From Actinomycetota bacterium (GTDB taxonomy: Bacteria; Actinomycetota; Acidimicrobiia; Acidimicrobiales; Iamiaceae), in NCBI GenBank assembly GCA_018268545.1, contig JAFDWI010000142.1, positions 1 through 5,235 of the forward strand: a DNA stretch of 5,235 bases, in the 5' to 3' direction. This document shows positions 1 to 5,235 of the stretch, one piece after another. The position numbers and the translations under genes were made by a program. The notes under the pieces are model-generated. The model saw only the letters and a program-made list of their open reading frames with translations. It had not been told where the DNA came from and searched no databases. Position 1 is the stretch's first letter; each line of letters opens with the position of its first letter.

Positions 1-798
1 GGCAAAGTCGATCGATGCGGCCATGAACTCGTCGATGTGCGCGGTCTTGTACTCGACGATCGCACCCATGTCCGGAAGATAGTGCTCGAAACGGTCGCCT
101 TCGATCGCGGCGACGATTCCCGTCGCGACGTTGTCGACCGGTTCGAGATCTCCGTCATAGAGCGGCGCGTCGTTGTCGGGTTGGTCCCAGATCTCGGTGT
201 CGATCGCGCCGGGTTGCACGAGCCGCACCGCCACGCCGGTGTGCCACAGGTCCAGGGCCATCGCCTCGCTCCAACCGGTGAGCGCGAACTTCGACGCGCA
301 GTAGGCCGCTTCGGTTTTCACCCCGACGCGCCCCGCGAAGCTCGCGACGTTGACGATGACCCCGGAGCCCCGTTCGAGCATGCCGGGAAGCAACGCGAGC
401 GACATCGCAACCGGTGAATGAAAGTTGAGTCGCATGGTCGCCGCGATCTCCTCGGTGCTGAGGCGATCGACCGGGCGACGCTTGGGAGCACCCGCGTTGT
501 TCACGAGCACATCGAGGCCACCGAAGACATCCCAGGCTTCCGATGCCAGCGACGCTGCCGTGCCGGGATCCGAGAGGTCCGCCGTCCAACTCCGGCTCTC
601 GGGCGAGGTGACCCGGCACTGCTCGAGCACCTCGGCGAGCCTGTCGCCACGGCGGGCGACGATGCCGACGGTCGCGCCGCGCCGCGCGAGGGCGACGGCG
701 GTCGCGGCCCCGATCCCCGAGGATGCACCGGTCACCAGCACCGTCGTTCCGGCGGTGATCGCGCATCCGGGCGGGGGCGATCCGGGCTCGTTCGACAT
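1..798 (-). CDS. SDR family NAD(P)-dependent oxidoreductase, C-terminus cut by window edge
   Basis: The gene reads from ATG at 798 down to position 1 as 266 codons without a stop, so the C-terminus lies outside the window. The protein is a classical short-chain dehydrogenase/reductase, a soluble Rossmann-fold enzyme that oxidises alcohols or reduces carbonyls. Visible motifs are the nucleotide-binding TGASSGIG at residues 23-30, NNAG at 100-103, and a complete catalytic tetrad of Asn125, Ser153, Tyr166 and Lys170 (YCASK). A Pro-Gly pair follows at 196-197. Arg49 and Arg50 directly after the second beta strand favour NADP(H) over NAD(H), by the usual rule for this family. The first 18 or so residues form a short Gly/Pro-rich lead. 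The start is supported by AGGAG six bases upstream (805-809). Classical SDRs are about 250-280 residues, so little is probably missing. It is divergent from the transporter operon. The substrate is unknown; the family call is firm. Confidence 0.95.
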   Translation of the reverse strand, partial: MSNEPGSPPPGCAITAGTTVLVTGASSGIGAATAVALARRGATVGIVARRGDRLAEVLEQCRVTSPESRSWTADLSDPGTAASLASEAWDVFGGLDVLVNNAGAPKRRPVDRLSTEEIAATMRLNFHSPVAMSLALLPGMLERGSGVIVNVASFAGRVGVKTEAAYCASKFALTGWSEAMALDLWHTGVAVRLVQPGAIDTEIWDQPDNDAPLYDGDLEPVDNVATGIVAAIEGDRFEHYLPDMGAIVEYKTAHIDEFMAASIDFA

Positions 799-804
799 TT
801 CGCG

Positions 805-809
805 CTCCT
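805..809 (-). promoter_or_regulatory. Ribosome binding site of the SDR gene
   Basis: On the minus strand this reads AGGAG, six bases before the ATG at 798. It is a near-ideal Shine-Dalgarno sequence and fixes the SDR start. Confidence 0.8.
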
Positions 810-826
810 GGTTCCGTCGGGTGAAG

Positions 827-832
827 TACCAT
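827..832 (+). promoter_or_regulatory. Candidate -10 element for the transporter operon
   Basis: The hexamer TACCAT fits TANNNT and would start the operon transcript near 839, with a leader of about 65 bases containing both dyads at 843-868 and 876-890. There is no recognisable -35 box. The motif is short enough to occur by chance, so confidence is low. Confidence 0.2.
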
Positions 833-833
833 C

Positions 834-839
834 AATCTA
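834..839 (-). promoter_or_regulatory. Candidate -10 element for the SDR gene
   Basis: On the minus strand this reads TAGATT, matching the actinobacterial -10 pattern TANNNT. It would place transcription start near 827 and give a 5' leader of roughly 28 bases. No convincing -35 hexamer is seen at 16-18 bases spacing (the region around 857-863 is only TTCCCC-like), so this is tentative. Confidence 0.3.
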
Positions 840-842
840 ACT

Positions 843-868
843 CCGGTGTCAGCTTTGGGGAACACCGG
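843..868. repeat. Inverted repeat in divergent control region (possible operator)
   Basis: CCGGTGT at 843-849 is repeated in perfect inverted orientation as ACACCGG at 862-868. The arms are seven bases and the spacer is 12 bases. Arm centres are 19 bases apart, close to two helical turns, which would suit a dimeric repressor reading the same DNA face. It sits between the two divergent start codons, just upstream (on the minus strand) of the candidate SDR -10. The operator role is inferred; no regulator gene is in the window. Confidence 0.4.
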
Positions 869-875
869 TCGAGCC

Positions 876-890
876 GTCTCGGATCGAGAC
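876..890. repeat. Short perfect hairpin or palindrome just upstream of the operon RBS
   Basis: GTCTCG at 876-881 and CGAGAC at 885-890 are perfect inverted arms of six bases around a three-base centre (GAT). The element ends three bases before the GAGGAG ribosome binding site of the binding-protein gene. It could be a small operator or a 5'-leader hairpin affecting translation. It is too short and lacks a T-tract, so it is not a terminator. Confidence 0.4.
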
Positions 891-893
891 AAC

Positions 894-899
894 GAGGAG
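894..899 (+). promoter_or_regulatory. Ribosome binding site deciding the GTG start of the binding protein
   Basis: GAGGAG lies five bases before GTG at 905. This decides the start against in-frame upstream ATG codons as far back as 425, which would overlap the SDR gene and put 160 residues ahead of the signal peptide. Confidence 0.85.
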
Positions 900-904
900 C
901 ACCT

Positions 905-2272
905 GTGCCACGACTTCTCCGCCGTTCATTCGCCACCCTGCTGGTGATCGGCCTCGTCGCAACCGCTTGTGGGAACGCGAAGAGTTCGACGTCGTCCACG
1001 ACGTCGGCCAAGGGTGCCGCGGTACCGACCGACGGTGGCGCGGCGAACCGGAACGTCCACAAGCCGATCAACGGTGTCCCCGGGGTCACCGACGACACGA
1101 TCTCCTACACGATCGTCGGGACGAAGTCGAACAACCCGCTCGGGATCTGCATCCTCGACTGCTACGCAGCCGGGGTGAAGGCGTACTTCGCGTGGCGGAA
1201 CTCCCAAGGCGGGATCTACGGACGCAAGCTGACCGTCGGTGATGTCGTCGACGATCAACTTGGGCAGAACCAGCAGGATGCACTTGCGATCGTCAGCGGG
1301 AACAAGGCCTTCGGAACGATGCAGGCATCGTTGCTCCCCCAGGGTTGGGGCGATCTCGACAAAGCCGGTGTCCCCACCTACGGCTGGGGCGTCGACGCCG
1401 GGGCGGCCGCGAACCGGATGTCGGTGTTCCCGAGCACCGTGTTGCAGTGCATCGACTGCACCCGCCGCACGCTTCCCTACGCGGCGATGAAGATGGGTGC
1501 GAAGAAGGCGGGCGTACTCGGCTACTCCACGAGCCAGACCTCCAAGGTGTGCGCGGACTCCGACGCGGATTCGTTCAAGCTGTATGCGAAGAACACCGGC
1601 GTCCAACTCGCCTTCCTCAAGGACGATCTCCCCTACGGGTTGCCCAACGGGCTCGGCCCCGAGGTCACCGCCATGAAGAAGGCCGGCGTCGACTTCATCG
1701 CCACGTGCTTCGACCTGAACGCGATGAAGACCCTGGCCCAGGAACTCAAGCGCCAGGGCATGGACCACGTCGTGCTGTTCCACTCGGACTCCTACGACCA
1801 GGCTGCCGTGGCAGCGACCGACGGTCTCTTCGACGGAGGCCTCGTCCAGGTCCAGTTCCGACCGCTCGAAGCCGAAGCGGGCAAGTCGACCCTGAACGAG
1901 TTCAAGACCTGGATCGCCAAGGAGAACGCCCAACCGACCGAACTCGCGATGACCGGTTGGATCAACGCATCGGTTGCCTACGAGGGCCTGCTCGCAGCCG
2001 GGCCGCAGTTCGACCGGGCGAAGGTCATCGCCGCGACGAACGCGATGACCCACGACTCCGCGGGCGGGTTGGTCGCACCGATCAACTGGACCACCGCACA
2101 CAAGACGTACACGAACGCAACCCGTGCCGGTGTTCAGGACAGTGAATGTTCGACTGTCGTCAAGGTCGTCGACGGCAAGTTCGAGATGTTCGGATCGGCA
2201 GCAAAACCCTGGTTCTGCTGGAACAACAACTCGACCAAGTGGTCCCTCCCGGTCGCAACCGATTTCGACTGA
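905..2272 (+). CDS. ABC transporter substrate-binding lipoprotein, branched-chain amino acid (LivJ/LivK, Peripla_BP_6) type
   Basis: This 455-residue protein is the extracellular solute receptor of the importer encoded downstream. It begins with a lipoprotein signal: basic residues (RLLRR, 3-7), a hydrophobic stretch at about 9-19 and a lipobox ending in ATAC. Cys22 is therefore the predicted lipid-modified residue. A Ser/Thr/Ala/Gly-rich linker (about 23-48) tethers the domain to the membrane. The fold starts near 60 with GVTDDTISYTIVG, the usual first beta strand of type I periplasmic binding proteins. GGIYGRKL (102-109) corresponds to the GGINGR-like motif of LivJ/LivK relatives. The length is somewhat above E. 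coli LivJ (about 365), partly because of the leader and linker. Eight further cysteines (82, 86, 182, 185, 216, 268, 415, 438) are unusual for the family. The permease gene starts 22 bases downstream, so the two are probably co-transcribed. The family is secure; the ligand (amino acid, amide, aromatic or lipid-derived acid) is not known. Confidence 0.93.
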   Translation: MPRLLRRSFATLLVIGLVATACGNAKSSTSSTTSAKGAAVPTDGGAANRNVHKPINGVPGVTDDTISYTIVGTKSNNPLGICILDCYAAGVKAYFAWRNSQGGIYGRKLTVGDVVDDQLGQNQQDALAIVSGNKAFGTMQASLLPQGWGDLDKAGVPTYGWGVDAGAAANRMSVFPSTVLQCIDCTRRTLPYAAMKMGAKKAGVLGYSTSQTSKVCADSDADSFKLYAKNTGVQLAFLKDDLPYGLPNGLGPEVTAMKKAGVDFIATCFDLNAMKTLAQELKRQGMDHVVLFHSDSYDQAAVAATDGLFDGGLVQVQFRPLEAEAGKSTLNEFKTWIAKENAQPTELAMTGWINASVAYEGLLAAGPQFDRAKVIAATNAMTHDSAGGLVAPINWTTAHKTYTNATRAGVQDSECSTVVKVVDGKFEMFGSAAKPWFCWNNNSTKWSLPVATDFD

Positions 2273-2294
2273 GACGGCTCCGGATCACCTGCCG

Positions 2295-4400
2295 ATGATG
2301 CTCGCCGCCTCCGTCGGTTCCGATTTCCTGCGCGCGCTGCTCCAAGGAACGCCGCCGGGAGCGGTGTACGGGCTGCTCGCGCTCGGGCTGGTTCTCACCT
2401 ACAAGACATCGGGGGTGTTCAACCTCGCGCTCGGGGCGCAGGCGTACGTGTCGGCCGCGACGTACTACCAGGCTCGGATGATCTGGCACTGGTCGACTCC
2501 TCCGGCGCTCGCACTGTCGGTGTTCTTCCTCGCCCCGCTGACAGGGCTGTTACTCGAACGGTTCGTGTTCCGGCACCTTCGCAAGTCGGCCGCGGTCGCG
2601 AAGCTCGTCATCACGATCGGTCTCGCAGTGGCACTCCCGTCACTGATCGATCTCGTGATCCACTTCGAACCGGTTGCGGGCACGACGCCCGTGGGCATCG
2701 TCCCGGGCGGCGCCACCGTGTTCTACGACCTGTTCGGTATCTATTCGTTGAGCCGGAACGAGCTCGCCGCGATCACGGTCGCGGTGGTCGCGATGGTCGC
2801 ATTGGGGGTCCTGTTCCGGGCCACGACGATCGGACTCCGCATGCGCGCGGTGGTCGAGAGCCCACGCCTCACCGAGTTGAACGGAATCCGATCGGATCGA
2901 GCCTCGGCGTTCGCATGGGCGTTGTCCAGCCTGTTCGCAGGGCTGGCCGGTGTGCTCATCGCGCCGCAGTTCAACTCGCTGCAACCCACGGATTTCTTCA
3001 ACCTGCTGGTCATCGCGATCGCCGCGGCGGCGATCGGACGTCTCGTCGATCTGCCCCGGGCACTGATCGGCGGTTTCGGACTGGGGCTCACGATCTCGTT
3101 GGTGCAGACGTTCCTGCCGCGATGGTCGGGCTCGCGTCCGTGGTTGCAGGCGGTCCAGGACAACGTCGCGCCGGCGATTCCATTCGTGGTGCTGTTCTTC
3201 GTGTTGGTGCTGTGGCCGGCGATCCGTCGCAGTCGGACCGCGGACGATCCGCTCTCGGGTGTCGACCCACCGCCACCGGCGTTGTCGGCGCTCACCCGCA
3301 GCCCTCGCCTCACCCAGTTGACCCGTGCGTTCTGGGTCGTCTTCGGTGTCGCGATCGGCATGGTCGTGTTCTTCCGAGCCGATCAGTCGTGGATGTTCCA
3401 GGTAACCCAGGCCGTGATCATGTCGGTGATCTTCCTGTCGATCACGGTGATCACCGGGTTCGCCGGCGAGATCTCGTTGTGCCAGGGGACGTTCGCCGCG
3501 ATCGGGGCGTTCACGGTGTTCCAGTTCGCGACGCGTCTGGGGATGTCGGCGCTCCCCGCCGCTCTGCTCGGCGGGGTGATCGCCGCAGCCGTGAGCGTCG
3601 CGTTGGTCGTGCCGGTGCTGCGTCTCGCGGGGATCTGGCTGTCGATCGCGACGCTCGCGTTCGCGTACTTCTTCGATTCGGTGATGGTGAAGTTGCCGTG
3701 GGTCGGCGGTGGTCAGATCGCGCTCACCCAGGGAACCCGGGTGCCGCGGCCGACCCTCGGTCCGATCGATTTCACGAACGATCATGTGTTCCTCGCGCTG
3801 TGTCTGGTCGTGCTGGGACTCACCGCGGGCGCGGTCGTCCTCATCCGGGGCGGTACGGTGGGGCGGACGTTGCGTGCGCTGCGTGGCAGCACGCTGGGTG
3901 CCCAGTCCATCGGCATCTCGCCCGCTCGGGCACGCATCATCGCGTTCGCGGTGTCGGCGTTCATCGCGGGTATCGGTGGCGCGCTGCTGTCGATCCAACA
4001 GCAGAACGTGAACTATTCGTCCAACTTCAGCCCGTTCGTGGGCCTGTTCTGGTTGGTGCTCGTCGTGACGTTGGGGGCGCGAACCGTCGAGGGAGCGATC
4101 CAGGCCGGTGTCGCGTTCGGCCTGTTCGACGCGATCCTGCTGAGTGGCGCGCTGTTCGGCTGGGTGCTGCGTTCTGCGGAGCGCATCCCGTCGTGGTTCC
4201 CGCTGTCGGGCGGCTGGACATTCGTCCTGTTCGGGCTCGGCGCCATGCAGTTCGCGCGACACCCCGAAGGCATGGTCGAGAACGGCAAACGAAAGGCCTA
4301 CGAACGGATCGAACGTCGCACCGCGCGGCGCCACGAAGCGGCGGCGTCGAGTGATTCGACCGCCGCGCTCGGTGAGTCGGCGACGAGGTCGGTGTCGTGA
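2295..4400 (+). CDS. Fused LivH-LivM branched-chain amino acid type ABC permease
   Basis: This 701-residue membrane protein carries both permease halves of a LIV/HAAT importer in one chain. Residues about 10-310 are LivH-like: AVYGLLALGLVLTYKTSG (23-40) and FNLALGAQA (42-50) match the N-terminal LivH signature, and GLRMRAVVESPRLTELNGI (180-198) is the cytoplasmic coupling loop that contacts the ATPase. A hydrophilic, proline-rich linker (about 311-343) follows. Residues about 345-655 are LivM-like: GFAGEISLCQGTFAAIGAF (388-406), LAGIWLSIATLAFAYFF (444-460) and the coupling loop GRTLRALRGSTLGAQSIGI (523-541). About eight or nine membrane segments are expected in each half. The tail (about 656-701) is charged and then Ser/Ala-rich, probably cytosolic. 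The start is one of tandem ATGs at 2295 and 2298. No strong Shine-Dalgarno is present, so coupling to the upstream stop 22 bases away is likely. The stop overlaps the GTG of the ATPase gene by four bases. Fusion of the two permeases is familiar in actinobacteria; the substrate is unknown. Confidence 0.94.
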   Translation: MMLAASVGSDFLRALLQGTPPGAVYGLLALGLVLTYKTSGVFNLALGAQAYVSAATYYQARMIWHWSTPPALALSVFFLAPLTGLLLERFVFRHLRKSAAVAKLVITIGLAVALPSLIDLVIHFEPVAGTTPVGIVPGGATVFYDLFGIYSLSRNELAAITVAVVAMVALGVLFRATTIGLRMRAVVESPRLTELNGIRSDRASAFAWALSSLFAGLAGVLIAPQFNSLQPTDFFNLLVIAIAAAAIGRLVDLPRALIGGFGLGLTISLVQTFLPRWSGSRPWLQAVQDNVAPAIPFVVLFFVLVLWPAIRRSRTADDPLSGVDPPPPALSALTRSPRLTQLTRAFWVVFGVAIGMVVFFRADQSWMFQVTQAVIMSVIFLSITVITGFAGEISLCQGTFAAIGAFTVFQFATRLGMSALPAALLGGVIAAAVSVALVVPVLRLAGIWLSIATLAFAYFFDSVMVKLPWVGGGQIALTQGTRVPRPTLGPIDFTNDHVFLALCLVVLGLTAGAVVLIRGGTVGRTLRALRGSTLGAQSIGISPARARIIAFAVSAFIAGIGGALLSIQQQNVNYSSNFSPFVGLFWLVLVVTLGARTVEGAIQAGVAFGLFDAILLSGALFGWVLRSAERIPSWFPLSGGWTFVLFGLGAMQFARHPEGMVENGKRKAYERIERRTARRHEAAASSDSTAALGESATRSVS
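4385..4388 (+). promoter_or_regulatory. Ribosome binding site of livG inside the permease gene
   Basis: GAGG lies eight bases before GTG at 4397, within the last codons of the permease. It supports the overlapping GTG start over later in-frame GTGs at 4442 and 4472, which have no purine-rich site at suitable distance. Confidence 0.55.
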
Positions 4401-5233
4401 GCAGGCCCCAGCCCGACCACGGGCCTCACCAGAACCCGGGTGTGCCTACCGACCGCCCACCCGGTCCGCCCGTGATCGAAGCGCGGGGCGTGACCAAGGC
4501 CTTCGACGGGGTCACCGCGGTGCACGGAGTCTCGCTCACGATCGACCCGGGACGGCGCGTCGGGCTCATCGGACCCAACGGCGCCGGCAAGACGACGCTG
4601 TTCAACTGTCTGCTCGGGGTCGTTTCCGTCGACTCGGGGACCGTCGAGGTCGACGGGCACGACGTGACGGGCCGGCCCGTCCACCAGATCGCACGCCTGG
4701 GCGTGGGCCGGACGTTCCAGCGGATCGAACTGTTCGCCGAGGCGACCGTCCGAGAACATCTGCTGATCGCGGAACGCACCCGTCGCGGCGGCGGCAGCCT
4801 CTGGAAGGACCTGATCGGGCGCGGCCGTCCCCGACTCGACGAAATCGAAGCCTGCGATCGGGTGCTGGAGTTGCTCGGGCTCGACGACGTCGCGGACCAG
4901 GCGAGTGAGCGACTCAGCCTCGGTCGGGGGCGCCTGCTCGAGATCGGCCGGGCGTTGATGACCCGGCCGAAGATCCTGCTGCTCGACGAGCCGTCGTCGG
5001 GGCTCGACAGTGCCGAGACCGAACGCCTCGCCGAGACGCTGCTCGCGGTCCAGTCGACCGAGGGCTTCGCGGTGTTGCTCGTCGAGCACGACGTGGCGTT
5101 CGTCGAGAACTTCACGGAACGTTGTTACGCGATGGACACGGGCGCGCTCATCGGTGAAGGCCCGACCGCCGAGGTGTTGGCGAGCGACGCGGTCCGTGAG
5201 GCGTACCTGGGCTCGGCGGCGGTCACGCGATGA
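4397..5233 (+). CDS. livG: LivG-type ABC transporter ATP-binding protein
   Basis: This 278-residue cytosolic ATPase powers the importer. In order, the ABC motifs are: an aromatic A-loop region around Phe36 (KAFDG), Walker A GPNGAGKTT (59-67), Q-loop Gln108 (TFQRIELF), signature LSLGR (173-177), Walker B ILLLDE (193-198), D-loop SGLD (201-204) and switch His231 (VEHD). All catalytic residues are present. GLGVGRTFQ-like sequence at 102-108 and the C-terminal VLASDAVREAYLG segment (260-272) are typical of LivG/LivF proteins. The insert between Q-loop and signature (about 125-150) fits LivG rather than LivF. The signature has Arg177 where Gln is usual (LSYGQ or LSGGQ). A Pro-rich lead of about 25 residues precedes the first strand, so the true start could be slightly later. 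GTG at 4397 is chosen for its upstream GAGG and its four-base overlap with the permease stop, which implies translational coupling. The LivG versus LivF call rests on order and the insert, and is fairly sure. Confidence 0.93.
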   Translation: MSRPQPDHGPHQNPGVPTDRPPGPPVIEARGVTKAFDGVTAVHGVSLTIDPGRRVGLIGPNGAGKTTLFNCLLGVVSVDSGTVEVDGHDVTGRPVHQIARLGVGRTFQRIELFAEATVREHLLIAERTRRGGGSLWKDLIGRGRPRLDEIEACDRVLELLGLDDVADQASERLSLGRGRLLEIGRALMTRPKILLLDEPSSGLDSAETERLAETLLAVQSTEGFAVLLVEHDVAFVENFTERCYAMDTGALIGEGPTAEVLASDAVREAYLGSAAVTR

Positions 5234-5235
5234 CC
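5230..5235 (+). CDS. Possible start of next operon gene (LivF-type ATPase expected), only two codons in window
   Basis: ATG at 5230-5232 overlaps the livG stop TGA at 5231-5233 in an ATGA arrangement, the same four-base overlap style as the permease-livG junction. Only Met-Thr can be read. A LIV importer normally needs a second ATPase (LivF), and none is present elsewhere in the window, so livF is the natural candidate. The identity is inferred from context alone. Confidence 0.45.

Noticed and set aside
155..892. Alternative minus-strand frame over the SDR gene
   Set aside because: It is a frame-shifted shadow of the SDR with Arg-rich nonsense. The frame from 798 carries every SDR motif.
425..904. 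In-frame upstream extension of the binding-protein gene to ATG 425
   Set aside because: It would run antisense through the well-supported SDR gene and bury the lipoprotein signal peptide 160 residues inside. GTG 905 has an ideal ribosome binding site.
926..2101. Minus-strand open frame (391 codons) opposite the binding-protein gene
   Set aside because: It has no recognisable motif, no ribosome binding site, and low-complexity Arg/Gly/Val-rich sequence. It fully overlaps a confident gene.
2124..2294. Upstream in-frame start of the permease at ATG 2124
   Set aside because: The extra 57 residues are polar, Ser/Arg-rich and out of frame with the end of the binding-protein gene. LivH homologues begin just before the first membrane helix, matching 2295/2298.
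2273..2294. Possible terminator between binding-protein and permease genes
   Set aside because: The gap is 22 bases with no convincing stem-loop and no T-tract, so read-through in one operon is the simpler view.
2640..4334. Long minus-strand open frame (564 codons) opposite the permease
   Set aside because: Its product is dominated by Arg, Asp, His, Gln and Glu with no domain. It is the antisense mirror of a GC-rich membrane-protein gene with few stop codons by composition.
4298..5089. Minus-strand open frame (263 codons) opposite livG
   Set aside because: It overlaps the intact ATPase gene with all ABC motifs. The antisense product shows no domain or signal.
1..5235. Search for tRNA/rRNA genes, CRISPR repeats, insertion-sequence ends, attachment sites and origins
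   Set aside because: None seen. Apart from 799-904 and the 22-base gap, the window is filled by coding sequence, and no direct repeat array or transposase-like protein was found.

Overview
This window comes from a GC-rich genome whose third codon positions are strongly biased to G/C. It uses GTG starts with good Shine-Dalgarno sites and packs its genes tightly. Together with the single-chain LivH-LivM type permease, this points to an actinobacterium, possibly an Acidimicrobiia- or Mycobacteriales-like lineage. That placement is inferred from style and family flavour, not from a marker gene.

Layout: (1) Positions 1-798, minus strand: a classical short-chain dehydrogenase/reductase (SDR) whose C-terminal end runs off the left edge. 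(2) Positions 799-904: a 106-base divergent intergenic region holding both ribosome binding sites, weak promoter candidates and two short dyad symmetries. (3) Positions 905-5233, plus strand: a tight operon for a branched-chain-amino-acid-type (HAAT/LIV) ABC importer. It encodes a secreted lipoprotein binding protein (905-2272), a permease with LivH and LivM fused in one chain (2295-4400), and a LivG-type ATPase (4397-5233). An ATG overlapping the livG stop at 5230 suggests a further gene, most likely the LivF-type partner ATPase, just beyond the right edge.

How they work together: the lipoprotein would capture a small solute outside the membrane and deliver it to the fused permease. LivG and its presumed LivF partner would power import. 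The divergently transcribed SDR shares the control region and may act on the imported compound or a related one. The substrate cannot be read from the sequence. LIV-type importers in actinobacteria take many things besides leucine, isoleucine and valine.

No mobile element, CRISPR array, RNA gene or clearly unprecedented system is visible. The points most worth a second look are the eight non-lipid cysteines of the binding protein, altered consensus motifs in the fused permease and in the ATPase signature, and the two dyads in the divergent control region.
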